From the NCBI RefSeq assembly GCF_009755665.1, contig NZ_CP046622.1, forward strand, positions 2,604,001 through 2,668,000: a stretch of DNA of 64,000 nt, written 5' to 3'. Below the pieces are notes generated by a model. It worked only from the letters and a program-made list of their open reading frames with translations. It searched no databases and was not told where the DNA came from. The translations under genes were made by a program, and so were the position numbers. The DNA is from Variovorax paradoxus (GTDB lineage: Bacteria; Pseudomonadota; Gammaproteobacteria; Burkholderiales; Burkholderiaceae_C). Below, piece by piece: positions 46,901 to 56,497 of the stretch; position 1 is the stretch's first letter; each line of letters opens with the position of its first letter.

Positions 46901-48217
46901 CTAGTCCTCGAGCATCATCACGTCGACTTCATCGCCCGCGTCCACGCTGCCCTGATCGTGGTGCAGCACCACCAGCCCGTTGGCCTCGACCATCGAACTC
47001 AGCACACCCGAACCCTGGTTGCCCGCAATGCGAACCTCGGGCAGCGCGCCGGCCACAGCCGTGACGAAGCCGCGCTGGTATTCGGTACGGCCTGGCTTCT
47101 TGCGGATGGCACCCGCGCTGCGTGCACGCAGCAGCGGCCGCGGTGCGGCGGCGATGTCGTGGCAGCCCATCATGCGCAGCAGCGCAGGCCGCACGAACGC
47201 AAGAAAAGTGACCATCACGGCCACCGGATTGCCGGGCAGCCCGAACAACACGGCGGCGCCCGGCTGCGATGAAGAGGTTTGGTCGCGCGGGATCAGCCCG
47301 ACGGCCATCGGCCGACCGGGGCGCATGGCAACCCGCCAGAACGCCATGTCTCCCAGCTGCTGCATCACCGCGCGCGTGTGGTCGGCGGCCCCGACGCTCA
47401 CGCCGCCGCTGGTGATGATGGCGTCCGACTCGCTGGCGGCGCGTTGCAGCGTGGCGGCAAGCGTGGCGGGGTTGTCGCGCACCAGGCCCAGGTCGATCAC
47501 TTCGCAGCCCAGCCGCGTGAGCAGGCCGAACACCGTGTAGCGGTTGCTGTCGTACACGGCGCCTTCGCGCGGCGGATCGCCAAGGCTCAGGATTTCGTCG
47601 CCGGTCGAAAAGTAGGCCACGCGCAGGCGCCGCAGCACGGAAACAGAAGGCAGGCCAAGGCTCGCGATCATGCCCAGTGCTGCGGGCGACAGGCGCTCGC
47701 CATGTTTCAGGGCAGGTTGGCCTTGCATCAGGTCTTCCCCCGCGAAGCGGCGGTTGTCGCCGCGGCGGAGCACCTTGGCAGGAAAGCTCACACGGTCGCC
47801 GTCGACCTTGCAGAACTCCTGCGGGATCACGGTGTCGAGCCCTTCAGGCATGACCGCCCCCGTCATGATGCGAACCGCATCGCCCGCACCCAAGGGGCCG
47901 CGCCACGCAGCGCCGGCCAGCGCGGTTCCCACCACGCGCAGCTCGATCGATGCGTCGATGGGCGCATCGTCCCGCAGGATGGCGCCATCGAAGGCAAAGC
48001 CGTCCATCGCGGAGTTGTCGTGCGGCGGCACGCTGACAGGCGAGATGATGTCTTCGGCCAGCACGCGGCCCAGGGCCTCGCGCACGCCGACCTCTTCGCG
48101 TTCGGAAACCACGGCCTGGGCGACGAGTTGGGCCAGGAAGGCCTGGACTCCGTCGACGCTCAGGGCCTGGGGGTCATAGCCTGCAAGGGCGGCGGCAATG
48201 TCGGCGATGCGGCTCAT
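46901..48217 (-). CDS. moeA: molybdopterin molybdenumtransferase MoeA
   Basis: A 438-residue MoeA, which inserts molybdate into adenylated molybdopterin. [13 protein letters not shown] (~61-73) is the conserved N-terminal motif. [25 protein letters not shown] and the MPT-binding domain with [16 protein letters not shown] are typical. [20 protein letters not shown] completes it. The start overlaps the mobA stop (ATGA); third gene of moaA-mobA-moeA. Confidence 0.96.
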   Translation of the reverse strand: MSRIADIAAALAGYDPQALSVDGVQAFLAQLVAQAVVSEREEVGVREALGRVLAEDIISPVSVPPHDNSAMDGFAFDGAILRDDAPIDASIELRVVGTALAGAAWRGPLGAGDAVRIMTGAVMPEGLDTVIPQEFCKVDGDRVSFPAKVLRRGDNRRFAGEDLMQGQPALKHGERLSPAALGMIASLGLPSVSVLRRLRVAYFSTGDEILSLGDPPREGAVYDSNRYTVFGLLTRLGCEVIDLGLVRDNPATLAATLQRAASESDAIITSGGVSVGAADHTRAVMQQLGDMAFWRVAMRPGRPMAVGLIPRDQTSSSQPGAAVLFGLPGNPVAVMVTFLAFVRPALLRMMGCHDIAAAPRPLLRARSAGAIRKKPGRTEYQRGFVTAVAGALPEVRIAGNQGSGVLSSMVEANGLVVLHHDQGSVDAGDEVDVMMLED

Positions 48218-48864
48218 CGGTTTTCAAGCGCGTGCAGCTCGGCCAGCGTGTTGGCGTTGAAAAAAGCGTCGGGTGCGTCACCGGGCCGGTCGAAAGGCAC
48301 GAGCACGGTGCGGTGCTGCGCGGTCCATGCGTCGATCTTGCGGCCTCCGGACTGGGTGAAGTTCACTAGGCTTTCGAGCAGCGCGGTGTGCAGCAGGCAG
48401 AACACCGGCTGCGGCCGCAGCACCGGCGCGGCACCGGGTTCGGCGGCGGCTTCGGGGGCGCTGACCATGGCGATTTCCGCGTTGTCGGCAACCAGCGCCT
48501 CGGCCATGCGGCTTGCCAAGTCGAGCGGGAACAGCGGCGTGTCGCAAGGCACGGTCAACAGGTAAGGCGTTTCGCAGCGCTCGAGGCCGGTCAGAAAGCC
48601 CGCGAGCGGGCCCGCGTAGTCGGCCAGGCTGTCGGGCCACACCGGCACGCCGAAGGATTCGTAGGCAGCCAGGTTGCGGTTGGCGTTGATCATGACCTCG
48701 CCGACCTGCATGCCCAGCCGCAGCACGGCGTGCATTGCAAGCGGCGAGCCGTTGAAGTTCTGCAGGCCCTTGTCGATGCCGCCCATGCGCGTGCCGCGTC
48801 CGCCGGCCAGCAGCAGGCCGGTGATCTCGCCGGGGGAAATGGGTTCTTGTGTCTTTGGGGTCAT
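48214..48864 (-). CDS. mobA: molybdenum cofactor guanylyltransferase MobA
   Basis: A 216-residue nucleotidyltransferase. [20 protein letters not shown] near residues 16-35 is the GTP-binding signature LAGGxGxRMGGxDK, with [20 protein letters not shown] and [17 protein letters not shown] supplying the metal-binding Asp. It joins GMP to Mo-molybdopterin, giving the bis-MGD cofactor of DMSO-reductase-family enzymes. Coupled at both ends by ATGA overlaps with moaA and moeA. Confidence 0.95.
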   Translation of the reverse strand: MTPKTQEPISPGEITGLLLAGGRGTRMGGIDKGLQNFNGSPLAMHAVLRLGMQVGEVMINANRNLAAYESFGVPVWPDSLADYAGPLAGFLTGLERCETPYLLTVPCDTPLFPLDLASRMAEALVADNAEIAMVSAPEAAAEPGAAPVLRPQPVFCLLHTALLESLVNFTQSGGRKIDAWTAQHRTVLVPFDRPGDAPDAFFNANTLAELHALENR

Positions 48865-50012
48865 CCGCCGATATAGCTCATTTCGACGCGTCGCGGCGCC
48901 TTGTCGTTGGTGTCGTGCTCGGCGCTTTCAGGACCGCGAAGCGCGCGCAGTTCGGAATAGCGGTCGGCGCGGCCCTGCCAGATGTGGCCGATGGCGGAGG
49001 CGATCTCCTCGTCGGTGGCGGTGCCGCGCAGCAGCGGGCGCAAGTCGTGGCCCGCGCTGGCAAAAAGGCAAAGGTAGAGCTTGCCCTCGGTGGACAGGCG
49101 CGCGCGGCTGCAGTCGTGGCAAAAGGCCTGGGTCACGCTGCTGATCACGCCGACCTCGCCGACGCCGTCGGCATAGGCCCAGCGCTGCGCGGTTTCGCCG
49201 GGCGCGCTGGCCTCGATCGGCACCAGCGGAAACTCGGCGCCGATGCGCGCGACGACCTCCGCCGAAGGCAGCACCTCGTCCATGCGCCAGCCGTTGGTGG
49301 CGCCCACGTCCATGTATTCGATGAAGCGCAGCACGACCTTGCCGCCGTGGTTGTCGCGAAAGTAGCGCGCCATCGGCAGGATTTCCTGCTCGTTGGTGCC
49401 GCGCTTCACCACCATGTTGACCTTGATCGGGCCGAGTCCGGCGGCCAGTGCCGCCTCGATGCCGGCCAGCACGTCGGCCACCGGAAAATCGACGTCGTTC
49501 ATGTGGCGGAACACCGCGTCGTCGAGGCTGTCGAGGCTTACCGTCACGCGCTGCAGGCCGGCAGCCGCCAGCGCCGCCGCCTTGCGCCGCAGCAGCGAAC
49601 CGTTGGTGGTAAGCGTGAGCGCCAGTGGCTCGCCGGCCGGCGTGCGAAGCTCGGAAAGCTGCTCGATCAGCCCCTCGATGTTCTTGCGCAGCAGCGGCTC
49701 GCCGCCGGTCAGACGGATCTTGCGCACGCCGTGCGCCGCGAAAAGCCGCGCGAGCCGCGTCATTTCCTCGAAGCTCAGCAGTGCACTGTGCGGCAGGTAT
49801 TGGTAGTCCTTGTCGAACACGTCTTTCGGCATGCAGTAGCTGCAGCGAAAGTTGCAGCGGTCCGTCACGCTGATGCGCAGGTCGGTCAAGGGCCGGCCGA
49901 GGCGGTCGAGCAGGTGGCCGGTGGCGGGCACGGCAACTTCCGGCACCGAAACCGGCGGGCGCGCGCGGCCGATTTTGGAGAGCGGAATGACGGTGGTGCT
50001 TTTGCTGTTCAT
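48861..50012 (-). CDS. moaA: GTP 3',8-cyclase MoaA
   Basis: A 383-residue radical-SAM enzyme, which performs the first step of molybdopterin synthesis. The N-terminal cluster motif is CNFRCSYC (Cys53, 57, 60). [16 protein letters not shown] and TTNGSLL are SAM-binding elements; the second 4Fe-4S cluster uses [10 protein letters not shown] plus a later Cys (LYLCLF). The final Gly-Gly (382-383) required for activity is present. A ~30-residue N-terminal extension precedes the core. The ATG lacks an SD; TAAATT lies 13 bases upstream. Confidence 0.97.
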   Translation of the reverse strand: MNSKSTTVIPLSKIGRARPPVSVPEVAVPATGHLLDRLGRPLTDLRISVTDRCNFRCSYCMPKDVFDKDYQYLPHSALLSFEEMTRLARLFAAHGVRKIRLTGGEPLLRKNIEGLIEQLSELRTPAGEPLALTLTTNGSLLRRKAAALAAAGLQRVTVSLDSLDDAVFRHMNDVDFPVADVLAGIEAALAAGLGPIKVNMVVKRGTNEQEILPMARYFRDNHGGKVVLRFIEYMDVGATNGWRMDEVLPSAEVVARIGAEFPLVPIEASAPGETAQRWAYADGVGEVGVISSVTQAFCHDCSRARLSTEGKLYLCLFASAGHDLRPLLRGTATDEEIASAIGHIWQGRADRYSELRALRGPESAEHDTNDKAPRRVEMSYIGG

Positions 50013-50076
50013 GGGGCAGCGGCCAATTTACTCCATCGGGGATGGGCCGAGCCGGAAAGGGCTACTCGGCAGGGCG

Positions 50077-50838
50077 CTAGACGCAGCGCGCGCCGTCCAC
50101 TTCGATGCACACGCCGCTGATGAACGCGGCCTCGTCGCTCGCGAGGTACAGCGCGGCGTTGGCGACGTCGAGCGCCGTCGAGAAGCGGCCGAGCGGAATG
50201 GTGGCGCGGAACTTGGCCTTGCGCTCCTCGGTGAGCGGACCGCCGGCAAATTCGGCGGCCAGGCCGGTGTCGGGGTTGAACACCGGGTTGATGCAGTTCA
50301 CGCGGATGTTGTCGGGGCCGAGCTCGGCGGCCAGCGACTTGCTGGTCGTGATGACGGCACCCTTGGAGCCGTTGTACCAGGTAAGGCCCGGCCGCGGACG
50401 CACGCCGGCCGTGGAGGCGATGTTGATGAAAGAGCCACCGCCATTGGCGCGGAATGCGGGCACCGCATGCACCGTGGCCAGATAGATGCTCTTCACGTTG
50501 ACCGCGTAGCACTTGTCGAATTCGTCTTCGCCAACTTCAAGGGCAGGGCGGTTGCGGTGCGTCCACCCGGCGTTGTTGACCATGGCGTCGAGCTTGCCGT
50601 GGCGCTCCACCGCGGCATCGACCAAGGCCTTGACCTGGGCCGACTGCGTGACGTCCGCCGCAAAGAACGAGGCCCTGCCACCGTCGCGCAAGATGGCTTC
50701 GACCACCTGCTGGCCGGCTGCCGGGTTGATGTCGTTCACGAGCACCTGGGCGCCCTCGGCCGCGAGCCGCTTGGCGATGCCTTCGCCGATACCGCCGCCG
50801 GCACCGGTCACGATGATGGATTTGTCCTTGACGCGCAC
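50077..50838 (-). CDS. SDR-family oxidoreductase (classical)
   Basis: A 253-residue classical short-chain dehydrogenase. TGAGGGIGEGIAKRL (~11-25) binds NAD(P), NNAG is in AMVNNAGWTHR, catalytic Ser lies in INIASTAGV, and YNGSKGAV holds the Tyr-x-x-x-Lys pair. DNIRVNCINPVFNPDTG and AAFISGVCIEVDGARCV follow the FabG/glucose-dehydrogenase pattern. Substrate unknown. The start is GTG at 50838 with AGGAG 8 bases upstream. It is divergent from the ZIP gene and upstream of moaA, though separated by 64 bases. Confidence 0.92.
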   Translation of the reverse strand: MRVKDKSIIVTGAGGGIGEGIAKRLAAEGAQVLVNDINPAAGQQVVEAILRDGGRASFFAADVTQSAQVKALVDAAVERHGKLDAMVNNAGWTHRNRPALEVGEDEFDKCYAVNVKSIYLATVHAVPAFRANGGGSFINIASTAGVRPRPGLTWYNGSKGAVITTSKSLAAELGPDNIRVNCINPVFNPDTGLAAEFAGGPLTEERKAKFRATIPLGRFSTALDVANAALYLASDEAAFISGVCIEVDGARCV

Positions 50839-50950
50839 GCTGTGTCTCCTCGAAAAAAGTGCAGCGGGGCAGTGTATCGGGCCGTGCTGTCCGGCGCTCG
50901 TGCGTGGCGCTTTTGCGCAGTTCGCTCAACGCCTGCTGGACGTCGTTGTT

Positions 50951-50969
50951 GAGAATTACTATCATTAAG
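50951..50969. promoter_or_regulatory. probable Fur box
   Basis: GAGAATTACTATCATTAAG matches the 19-bp Fur consensus GATAATGATAATCATTATC at 13 positions, unusual in such GC-rich DNA. It lies 65 bases upstream of the ZIP transporter and 112 bases upstream of the divergent SDR gene. Confidence 0.6.
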
Positions 50970-51033
50970 GTGCCTGAGTACGCAGCACTCAAATGGACGC
51001 AAAGGGCTCTTTCAACACAAGGAGCTTGCAATC

Positions 51034-51927
51034 GTGCTTTACATGCAGCGCACCGATCTCTCGGCACGCCAATGGATCGGTCTGGCAATCGTCTCTGCCG
51101 GCGCGCTTGCGCTGGCCTTCCGGTTTCGCGAATTCGTTCGCGCGGACCCGGTCGTCTGGCGCGCCTTGGTGGGCGGTTCGGTTGCGGCGCTGGCCACTGC
51201 GCTGGGCACGCTGCCGGTGCTGTTTTCGCAGAAGCTCCCTGAACGGTTGCAGGACACGCTGTTCGGCTTTGGCGCTGGCGTAATGCTGGCCGCCTGCGCC
51301 TTCTCGCTGATCATCCCCGGCCTGGAGGCGGCGCGAACGGCGGAAATGTTCGGCGGCGGCAGCTGGGCCGCTGGCGGCGTGATGGCCTCGGCCATCCTGC
51401 TGGGCGGGATCGCGCTGATGCTGCTGGATCGCGTGCTGCCGCACGAGCACTTCATCAAGGGGCTGGAGGGCCAGACTGCGCACAGGCTGCGGCGCACCTG
51501 GCTTTTCGTGTTTGCCATTGCGCTGCACAACCTGCCGGAAGGCCTGGCGATCGGCGTCGGCTATGCGGCCGGCAACGGGTTGCGCGCCGACGCACTGGCC
51601 ACCGGCATCGCCATCCAGGACGTGCCCGAAGGCCTGGTGGTGGCCGTGGCGCTGCTGGCGGCGGGCTACAGACGCGGGTTCGCGGTCTTCATCGGAATGT
51701 TTTCAGGGGTGGTCGAACCTTTGGGCGCGGTATTGGGCGCTGCCGTGGTGGGGCACTCGGTCTTGCTTCTGCCTTGGGGGCTCGGCTTTGCGGCTGGGGC
51801 CATGCTGTTCGTGATCAGCCACGAGATCATTCCGGAGTCGCACCGCAAGGGGCACGAAAGCTTCGCGACCAGCGGGCTGATGCTCGGCTTCGTGCTGATG
51901 ATGCTGCTGGACACGGCGCTGGGGTAG
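51034..51927 (+). CDS. ZIP-family divalent metal transporter
   Basis: A 297-residue membrane protein with about eight helices. Helix IV carries the metal-site motif HNLPEGLAIGVG and helix V carries IQDVPEGLVVAVAL, both ZIP/ZupT signatures. FVISHEIIPESHRKGHE supplies further metal ligands. ZIP proteins import Zn2+, Fe2+ or Mn2+. The start is taken as GTG at 51034 because AAGGAG lies 9 bases upstream; an ATG at 51043 is 18 bases from it. The probable Fur box suggests iron-regulated expression, hence possibly Fe2+ or Mn2+ uptake. Confidence 0.9.
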   Translation: MLYMQRTDLSARQWIGLAIVSAGALALAFRFREFVRADPVVWRALVGGSVAALATALGTLPVLFSQKLPERLQDTLFGFGAGVMLAACAFSLIIPGLEAARTAEMFGGGSWAAGGVMASAILLGGIALMLLDRVLPHEHFIKGLEGQTAHRLRRTWLFVFAIALHNLPEGLAIGVGYAAGNGLRADALATGIAIQDVPEGLVVAVALLAAGYRRGFAVFIGMFSGVVEPLGAVLGAAVVGHSVLLLPWGLGFAAGAMLFVISHEIIPESHRKGHESFATSGLMLGFVLMMLLDTALG

Positions 51928-51949
51928 CCTTGCGCCGCGGCCCGGCCTC

Positions 51950-53383
51950 TCAACCGTGCTTGATGGCGACGGTCTTGAGGGTGGTGAAGCCGTAAAGCGC
52001 CTCAAAGCCCTTTTCGCGTCCGTAGCCCGACGACTTGACCCCGCCGAACGGCAGCTCCACGCCGCCGCCCGCACCGTAGTTGTTGATGAACACCTGGCCG
52101 CTGCGCACGCGCTTGGCCATGCGGAACTGGCGTGCGCCGTCGGCCGTCCACACACCTGCAACAAGGCCGAACTGCGTCGCGTTGGCCAGCGCCACCGCTT
52201 CGTCCTCATCGGCGAACTGCATCGCGGCAAGCACCGGGCCGAACACTTCTTCCTGTGCCAGGCGGTGGTTCACCGGCACGTCGCGCAGCAGGGTGGGGGC
52301 CTGGTAGAAGCCGGTTTCGGGTGCTTCGTCGACCACGACCCCGTGGGCCACCATTGGGATGCCGGCCACTTGGGCGTCGCTCAGGAAATCCCACACGCGC
52401 TGCTGCTGGGTCTGGCGGATCAGCGGGCCCACGTCGAGGTCCATGGCCGCGGGGCCGACGCGCAGGGCCTCGAATGCATGGCCGAGGCGTTCGAGCAGCG
52501 GTTCGTAGATGCCGCGCTGGATCAGCACGCGCGAACCCGCTGAGCAGGTCTGGCCGGCGTTCTGCACGATGGCGTTGATGATCACCGGAATGGCCGCGTC
52601 GAGGTCGGCATCGGCAAAGATGATCTGCGGGCTCTTGCCGCCCAGTTCGAGCGTGACCGGGCAATGCCGCTCGGCCGCCACCTGCTGGATGAGCGTGCCG
52701 ATCTTCGGACTGCCGGTAAAGCTGATGTGGTCGATGCCTTCATGCCGCGCGAGCGCGTCGCCCACCTCGTGGCCGTAGCCGGTGACGATGTTGAGCGCGC
52801 CCGCCGGAAAACCGACTTCGGCCGCAAGCTGCGCCACGCGAATCAGCGAAAGGCAGGCGTCTTCGGCCGGCTTCACCACGCACACGTTGCCGGCGGCCAG
52901 GGCGCCGCCCACGCTGCGCCCGAAAATCTGCATCGGGTAGTTCCAGGGAATGATGTGGCCCGTGACACCGTGCGGCTCGCGCCAGGTGAAAACGCTGTAG
53001 CCGTCCTGGTAGGGAATGGTCTCGCCATGCAGCTTGTCGCAGGCGCCGGCATAGAACTCGAAATAGCGCACCAGCGCCACCGCGTCGGCACGCGCCTGCT
53101 TCACAGGCTTGCCGCAGTCGCGCTGCTCGAGCAGGGCCAGCTCGTCGACGTGCTCGGCAATCTTCTGCGAAAGCTTGTAGAGCAGGCGGCCGCGGTCGGC
53201 TGCGCTCACCTTGTGCCACACGCCCTCGAAGCAATCTCGCGCCGCGCGCACGGCGGAGTCGATGTCGGCCGCATTGCTGCGTTGGATTTCGTCGAAAGGC
53301 TGGCCGTCGGAGGGGTCGAGCACCTGCAGGGTGCGGCCGGAGGAAGACGGGACGTCGGCGTTGGCGATGAAGTTGAGTTGCAT
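51950..53383 (-). CDS. NAD(P)-dependent aldehyde dehydrogenase
   Basis: A 477-residue ALDH. IIPWNYPMQIFGRSVGGALA is the cofactor-binding start, FTGSPKIGTLIQQ the Rossmann loop, VTLELGGKSPQIIF carries the general-base Glu, and QNAGQTCSAGSRVLIQ carries the catalytic Cys. EEVFGPVLAAM and FGGVKSSGYGREKG end the catalytic and oligomerisation regions. Betaine- or gamma-aminobutyraldehyde-type specificity is possible but not assignable. ATG at 53383 is chosen; the frame opens further but the residues are unrelated. Confidence 0.93.
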   Translation of the reverse strand: MQLNFIANADVPSSSGRTLQVLDPSDGQPFDEIQRSNAADIDSAVRAARDCFEGVWHKVSAADRGRLLYKLSQKIAEHVDELALLEQRDCGKPVKQARADAVALVRYFEFYAGACDKLHGETIPYQDGYSVFTWREPHGVTGHIIPWNYPMQIFGRSVGGALAAGNVCVVKPAEDACLSLIRVAQLAAEVGFPAGALNIVTGYGHEVGDALARHEGIDHISFTGSPKIGTLIQQVAAERHCPVTLELGGKSPQIIFADADLDAAIPVIINAIVQNAGQTCSAGSRVLIQRGIYEPLLERLGHAFEALRVGPAAMDLDVGPLIRQTQQQRVWDFLSDAQVAGIPMVAHGVVVDEAPETGFYQAPTLLRDVPVNHRLAQEEVFGPVLAAMQFADEDEAVALANATQFGLVAGVWTADGARQFRMAKRVRSGQVFINNYGAGGGVELPFGGVKSSGYGREKGFEALYGFTTLKTVAIKHG

Positions 53384-53430
53384 GGAACGGGATTTTGCGC
53401 GAAGCCGCGCAATCCCGCCGACGGCCCCGG

Positions 53431-53985
53431 CTACCTCGGCGCGCTGGTGCGCGGCAGCGCGCGCAGCGCGTTGAGCATGCGCTCCACGTGCTTGTCCGGG
53501 TTCAGGTTCTGGTAGTAGTAAGCCACCGTGCCGTTCGGCGCAATCACGTAGGAGAGGCGGTTGGCAAAGTCCGGCCGCGTCTGCATCAGGGCGTCGAACC
53601 CGTTGATTACCGTCTTCGATTCGTCCGAGGCCACGGGAAAGCGACTTTGGCACGACTTGACCGAGAACTTCGAGAGCGTGTCGATGTCGTCCGCGGAAAC
53701 ACCGATGACCGTGGCGCCGAGGGCGGCGAATTGGTCGACGGCTTCGGCAAACGCATGGGCTTCGATGGAGCAGTCGCTGGAGTCGGCCGCCGGAAAGAAG
53801 TACAACACCACGGGCCCCTTGGCCAGAGCGTCCGCCAGCGAATAGCGGAATGTCTTGCCGCCGAGCGCGGCGTTGGCCGTGAACTTGGGGACCGGGTCGC
53901 CGATGTCGAGGGCGGCGCTGGCGGGAAACGCCATGAACGCGGCGACCGACACCAGTGCAATGCGTGAGAGGATCGGTCTTGCCAT
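53431..53985 (-). CDS. exported peroxiredoxin, Bcp/AhpC-TSA type
   Basis: A 184-residue peroxiredoxin with a signal peptide (MARPILSRIALVSVAAFMAF, cleavage after SAA). The peroxidatic Cys lies in FPAADSSDCSIEAHAF, at the position of the TPGCT motif in Bcp. IDTLSKFSVKSCQSRFPVAS contains a possible resolving Cys. Predicted periplasmic, unlike cytoplasmic Bcp, so it may protect the envelope from peroxides. The start has GGAG 7 bases upstream. Divergent from the phospholipase-D gene. Confidence 0.85.
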   Translation of the reverse strand: MARPILSRIALVSVAAFMAFPASAALDIGDPVPKFTANAALGGKTFRYSLADALAKGPVVLYFFPAADSSDCSIEAHAFAEAVDQFAALGATVIGVSADDIDTLSKFSVKSCQSRFPVASDESKTVINGFDALMQTRPDFANRLSYVIAPNGTVAYYYQNLNPDKHVERMLNALRALPRTSAPR

Positions 53986-54124
53986 GGTGTAACTCCGAGC
54001 GGGTGTTGAACGAATTCTAGGACGGGCGAGCAGTTCAGGAACAAGGCCGGAGTGAACCGGCGCGCGCCGGCAGGCGTATCCATGGCATCGTCCAGGAAAA
54101 CCAGAGAGGACAACGGTCCACATC

Positions 54125-55699
54125 ATGAATGCCTGTTCTCGGCTTCTTCGAATCTGCCTCGCGGGCGCTGTGATCGCGTTGCTGGCGGCCTGCGGCTCCT
54201 TGCCACCTGCGCGCGAGCGGGCGGCGGTGACGGCGGCAGCGGCGGATTCCTCCACCACGCTCGCAAGGATCGCGGCGGCCTCGACGCCGCCTGGGGAGCA
54301 TTCGGGCTTCCGGCTGATGCCTCTCGGCGTGTATTCGCTGGACGCGCGCGTGCAGCTTGCCCGGCGCGCCCAGCGGTCGCTGGTGGTTCAGTACTACCAG
54401 TTCGAGAACGACGCTACCGGGCGCCTCCTGATGCGCGCATTGCGCGAGGCGGCGGCCCGCGGCGTGAAGGTGCGGCTGCTGGTGGACGATCTCTACACGG
54501 TGAAGAGCCAGCAGCTGCTGCTGGCGCTTTCCGAAACGCCCAATGTGGAGGTGCGGTTGTTCAACCCGTTCTGCTGCGGGCGCAACGGCTTTCTATCGCG
54601 CTTCGCGGCGTCGCCGCACGAAATAGGGCGGCTCAACCACCGCATGCACAACAAGCTCTTCATTGCCGACGGGGTGATGGCAGTGGTGGGCGGGCGCAAC
54701 ATCGCCGACGAGTATTTCGTGCTGAGCGAGGCGCAGAACTTCATCGACATGGACGCGCTGGTGGTGGGCAAGGTGCTGCCGCAGCTGGAGTCGATTTTCG
54801 ATGCCTACTGGAACAGCAAGCAGGTGTGGCCCGTGGCGGACATCGTCCGGGGCGAGGGCGGACGCATGCCCACCACCGCGGACTTCGACGCCTGGATCGG
54901 CATGGCGGCGGCGCCACCGAGGGTCGTGCTGCCGCCTTCCGACATCCTGGGCTACGGGCCTATTGCCGAAGAGCTCGACGGCGGCCGCATGGGGCTTTTG
55001 TGGGGCGAGGCCCGGGCCATTGCCGACCCGCCCACCAAGCCGACCACCATGACGGCGGACGAAGCCATTGCCACCAGCGTGACGATGCAGGTCTGGACGC
55101 TGTTGATGGACGCCAAGATCCAGGTCGACCTGACATCGCCGTACCTGGTGCCAGGCGAACGCGGCATGGCAGCCTTCGAAGACCTTGCAAAGCGGAACGT
55201 GAAGCTCACCTTGCTCACCAATTCGCTGGCCGCCAACGACGAGCCGCTGGTGCACACCGGCTACGCGCGCTATCGCGAGCGGCTGCTCAAGGGCGGGGCC
55301 GACCTGTACGAACTGAGCCCGCAGCGCACCACCGCGGGCGAGCGCTTCGGCATGTTCGGCAAATCGCTCGGGCGGTTGCACTCCAAGACGGCGGCCATCG
55401 ACAAGACGCGCATCTTCATCGGCTCGATGAACCTCGATCCACGCTCGGCGAGCCAGAACACCGAGATGGGCCTGGTGGTCGACAGCCCTCAGCTGGCGCG
55501 GGAGATGCTGCGCGTCATCAACATCAGCAAGCTGCAGAACTCGTACCGCCTGCGCCTTGCCAAGGACACCGGCACGCTGCAGTGGCTTACGAGCGACGGA
55601 GAAAAGGAAGTCATCCTGACCTCGGAGCCGGAGTCGACCTTCTTCCAGCGGCTGCACAACCTGATCATTGCGCCTCTTGTCCCTGAAATGCTGCTGTAG
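54125..55699 (+). CDS. phospholipase-D-superfamily lipoprotein (cardiolipin-synthase-like)
   Basis: A 524-residue PLD-superfamily protein with an N-terminal lipobox LAAC (Cys23). The first HKD motif is His175-Asn-Lys177 with Asp182 (HNKLFIAD, then VGGRNIADEYF), and the second is His419, Lys421, Asp426 (HSKTAAIDKTRIFIGSMNLD). Two intact HKD motifs support real phosphatidyl transfer or phospholipid hydrolysis. ClsC-type enzymes make cardiolipin from PE and PG. As a lipoprotein it acts at the envelope. A GAGGA stretch lies ~15 bases upstream. It is the first gene of a seven-gene unit; the next gene starts 9 bases after it. Confidence 0.87.
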   Translation: MNACSRLLRICLAGAVIALLAACGSLPPARERAAVTAAAADSSTTLARIAAASTPPGEHSGFRLMPLGVYSLDARVQLARRAQRSLVVQYYQFENDATGRLLMRALREAAARGVKVRLLVDDLYTVKSQQLLLALSETPNVEVRLFNPFCCGRNGFLSRFAASPHEIGRLNHRMHNKLFIADGVMAVVGGRNIADEYFVLSEAQNFIDMDALVVGKVLPQLESIFDAYWNSKQVWPVADIVRGEGGRMPTTADFDAWIGMAAAPPRVVLPPSDILGYGPIAEELDGGRMGLLWGEARAIADPPTKPTTMTADEAIATSVTMQVWTLLMDAKIQVDLTSPYLVPGERGMAAFEDLAKRNVKLTLLTNSLAANDEPLVHTGYARYRERLLKGGADLYELSPQRTTAGERFGMFGKSLGRLHSKTAAIDKTRIFIGSMNLDPRSASQNTEMGLVVDSPQLAREMLRVINISKLQNSYRLRLAKDTGTLQWLTSDGEKEVILTSEPESTFFQRLHNLIIAPLVPEMLL

Positions 55700-55708
55700 C
55701 CTCGGGGG

Positions 55709-56497
55709 ATGGCGCAAACCTTTACAAATTTGTCCGCCCTCCAGGTGATGTGCTGGGGGCTGGCGTTTTTCGGCTCGATCTATCTGGGGTTCGGCGCACT
55801 CAACTGGCTGTTGACCCGCCGGGTGCTGCCGGCGCTCGGAATCGGGCGGGTGCTCGACCCGCGTCCGCTGCAGCCGGGGCAATTGCGCCGCGAACTGACG
55901 CAGTCGGGCGTTTCGGTGCTAGTTTTCGGGCTGGGCATGGTGTTTCCGTGGGGCTTGCTTCAGCTGGGCTGGGCGCGGCTCGACGGCGATGCGGGCTGGC
56001 GGCAGATCGCGCTTGAGATCGTGGTGCTGGCGGTCTGGAACGACGTGCATTTCTGGTTCAACCATCGCGTGCTTCACATGCGGTGGCTGCGGCGCTTTCA
56101 CGGGCCGCATCACCGCTCGGTGGTGACAACGCCCTGGGCCACGTACAGCTTTCATCCGGTCGAGGCAGTGATGCTCGGCAACGTGATCCTGCTGCCGATG
56201 CTGCTGCACGACTTCAGCTTCTGGTCGCTTGCCGCGGTGCCGCTGTTCAGCCTGTTCTTCAACAGCATCGGTCATTCGAACTACGACTTTTTCCCGGGGG
56301 TGTCTTACAGCCACTGGTTCGCCGCCAGCCGGCGGCACCATTTGCACCACGCCTGCCACGGCGGGAACTACGGCTTCCAGTTCACTTTCATGGACCGGTT
56401 GTTCGGCACGCGCATCGCCGCCGATGCGGCCGAGCCGCAGTTCCAGGCTTTTCAAGACAAGCAGCAACGCCAACAGCAGCATGGCACGCCGGCCTGA
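55709..56497 (+). CDS. sterol desaturase / fatty-acid hydroxylase superfamily membrane protein
   Basis: A 262-residue membrane di-iron enzyme. Its eight-histidine pattern is complete: His114-x4-His119 with His123, then HGPHH (131-135), H189 in IGHSNYDF, and HHLHH (210-214), between ~4 hydrophobic helices. This superfamily includes C4-sterol methyl oxidase, sphingolipid and fatty-acid hydroxylases, and alkylglycerol monooxygenase. The substrate is unknown. It starts 9 bases after the PLD gene and overlaps the desaturase by 17 bases, so they are coupled. Confidence 0.88.
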   Translation: MAQTFTNLSALQVMCWGLAFFGSIYLGFGALNWLLTRRVLPALGIGRVLDPRPLQPGQLRRELTQSGVSVLVFGLGMVFPWGLLQLGWARLDGDAGWRQIALEIVVLAVWNDVHFWFNHRVLHMRWLRRFHGPHHRSVVTTPWATYSFHPVEAVMLGNVILLPMLLHDFSFWSLAAVPLFSLFFNSIGHSNYDFFPGVSYSHWFAASRRHHLHHACHGGNYGFQFTFMDRLFGTRIAADAAEPQFQAFQDKQQRQQQHGTPA

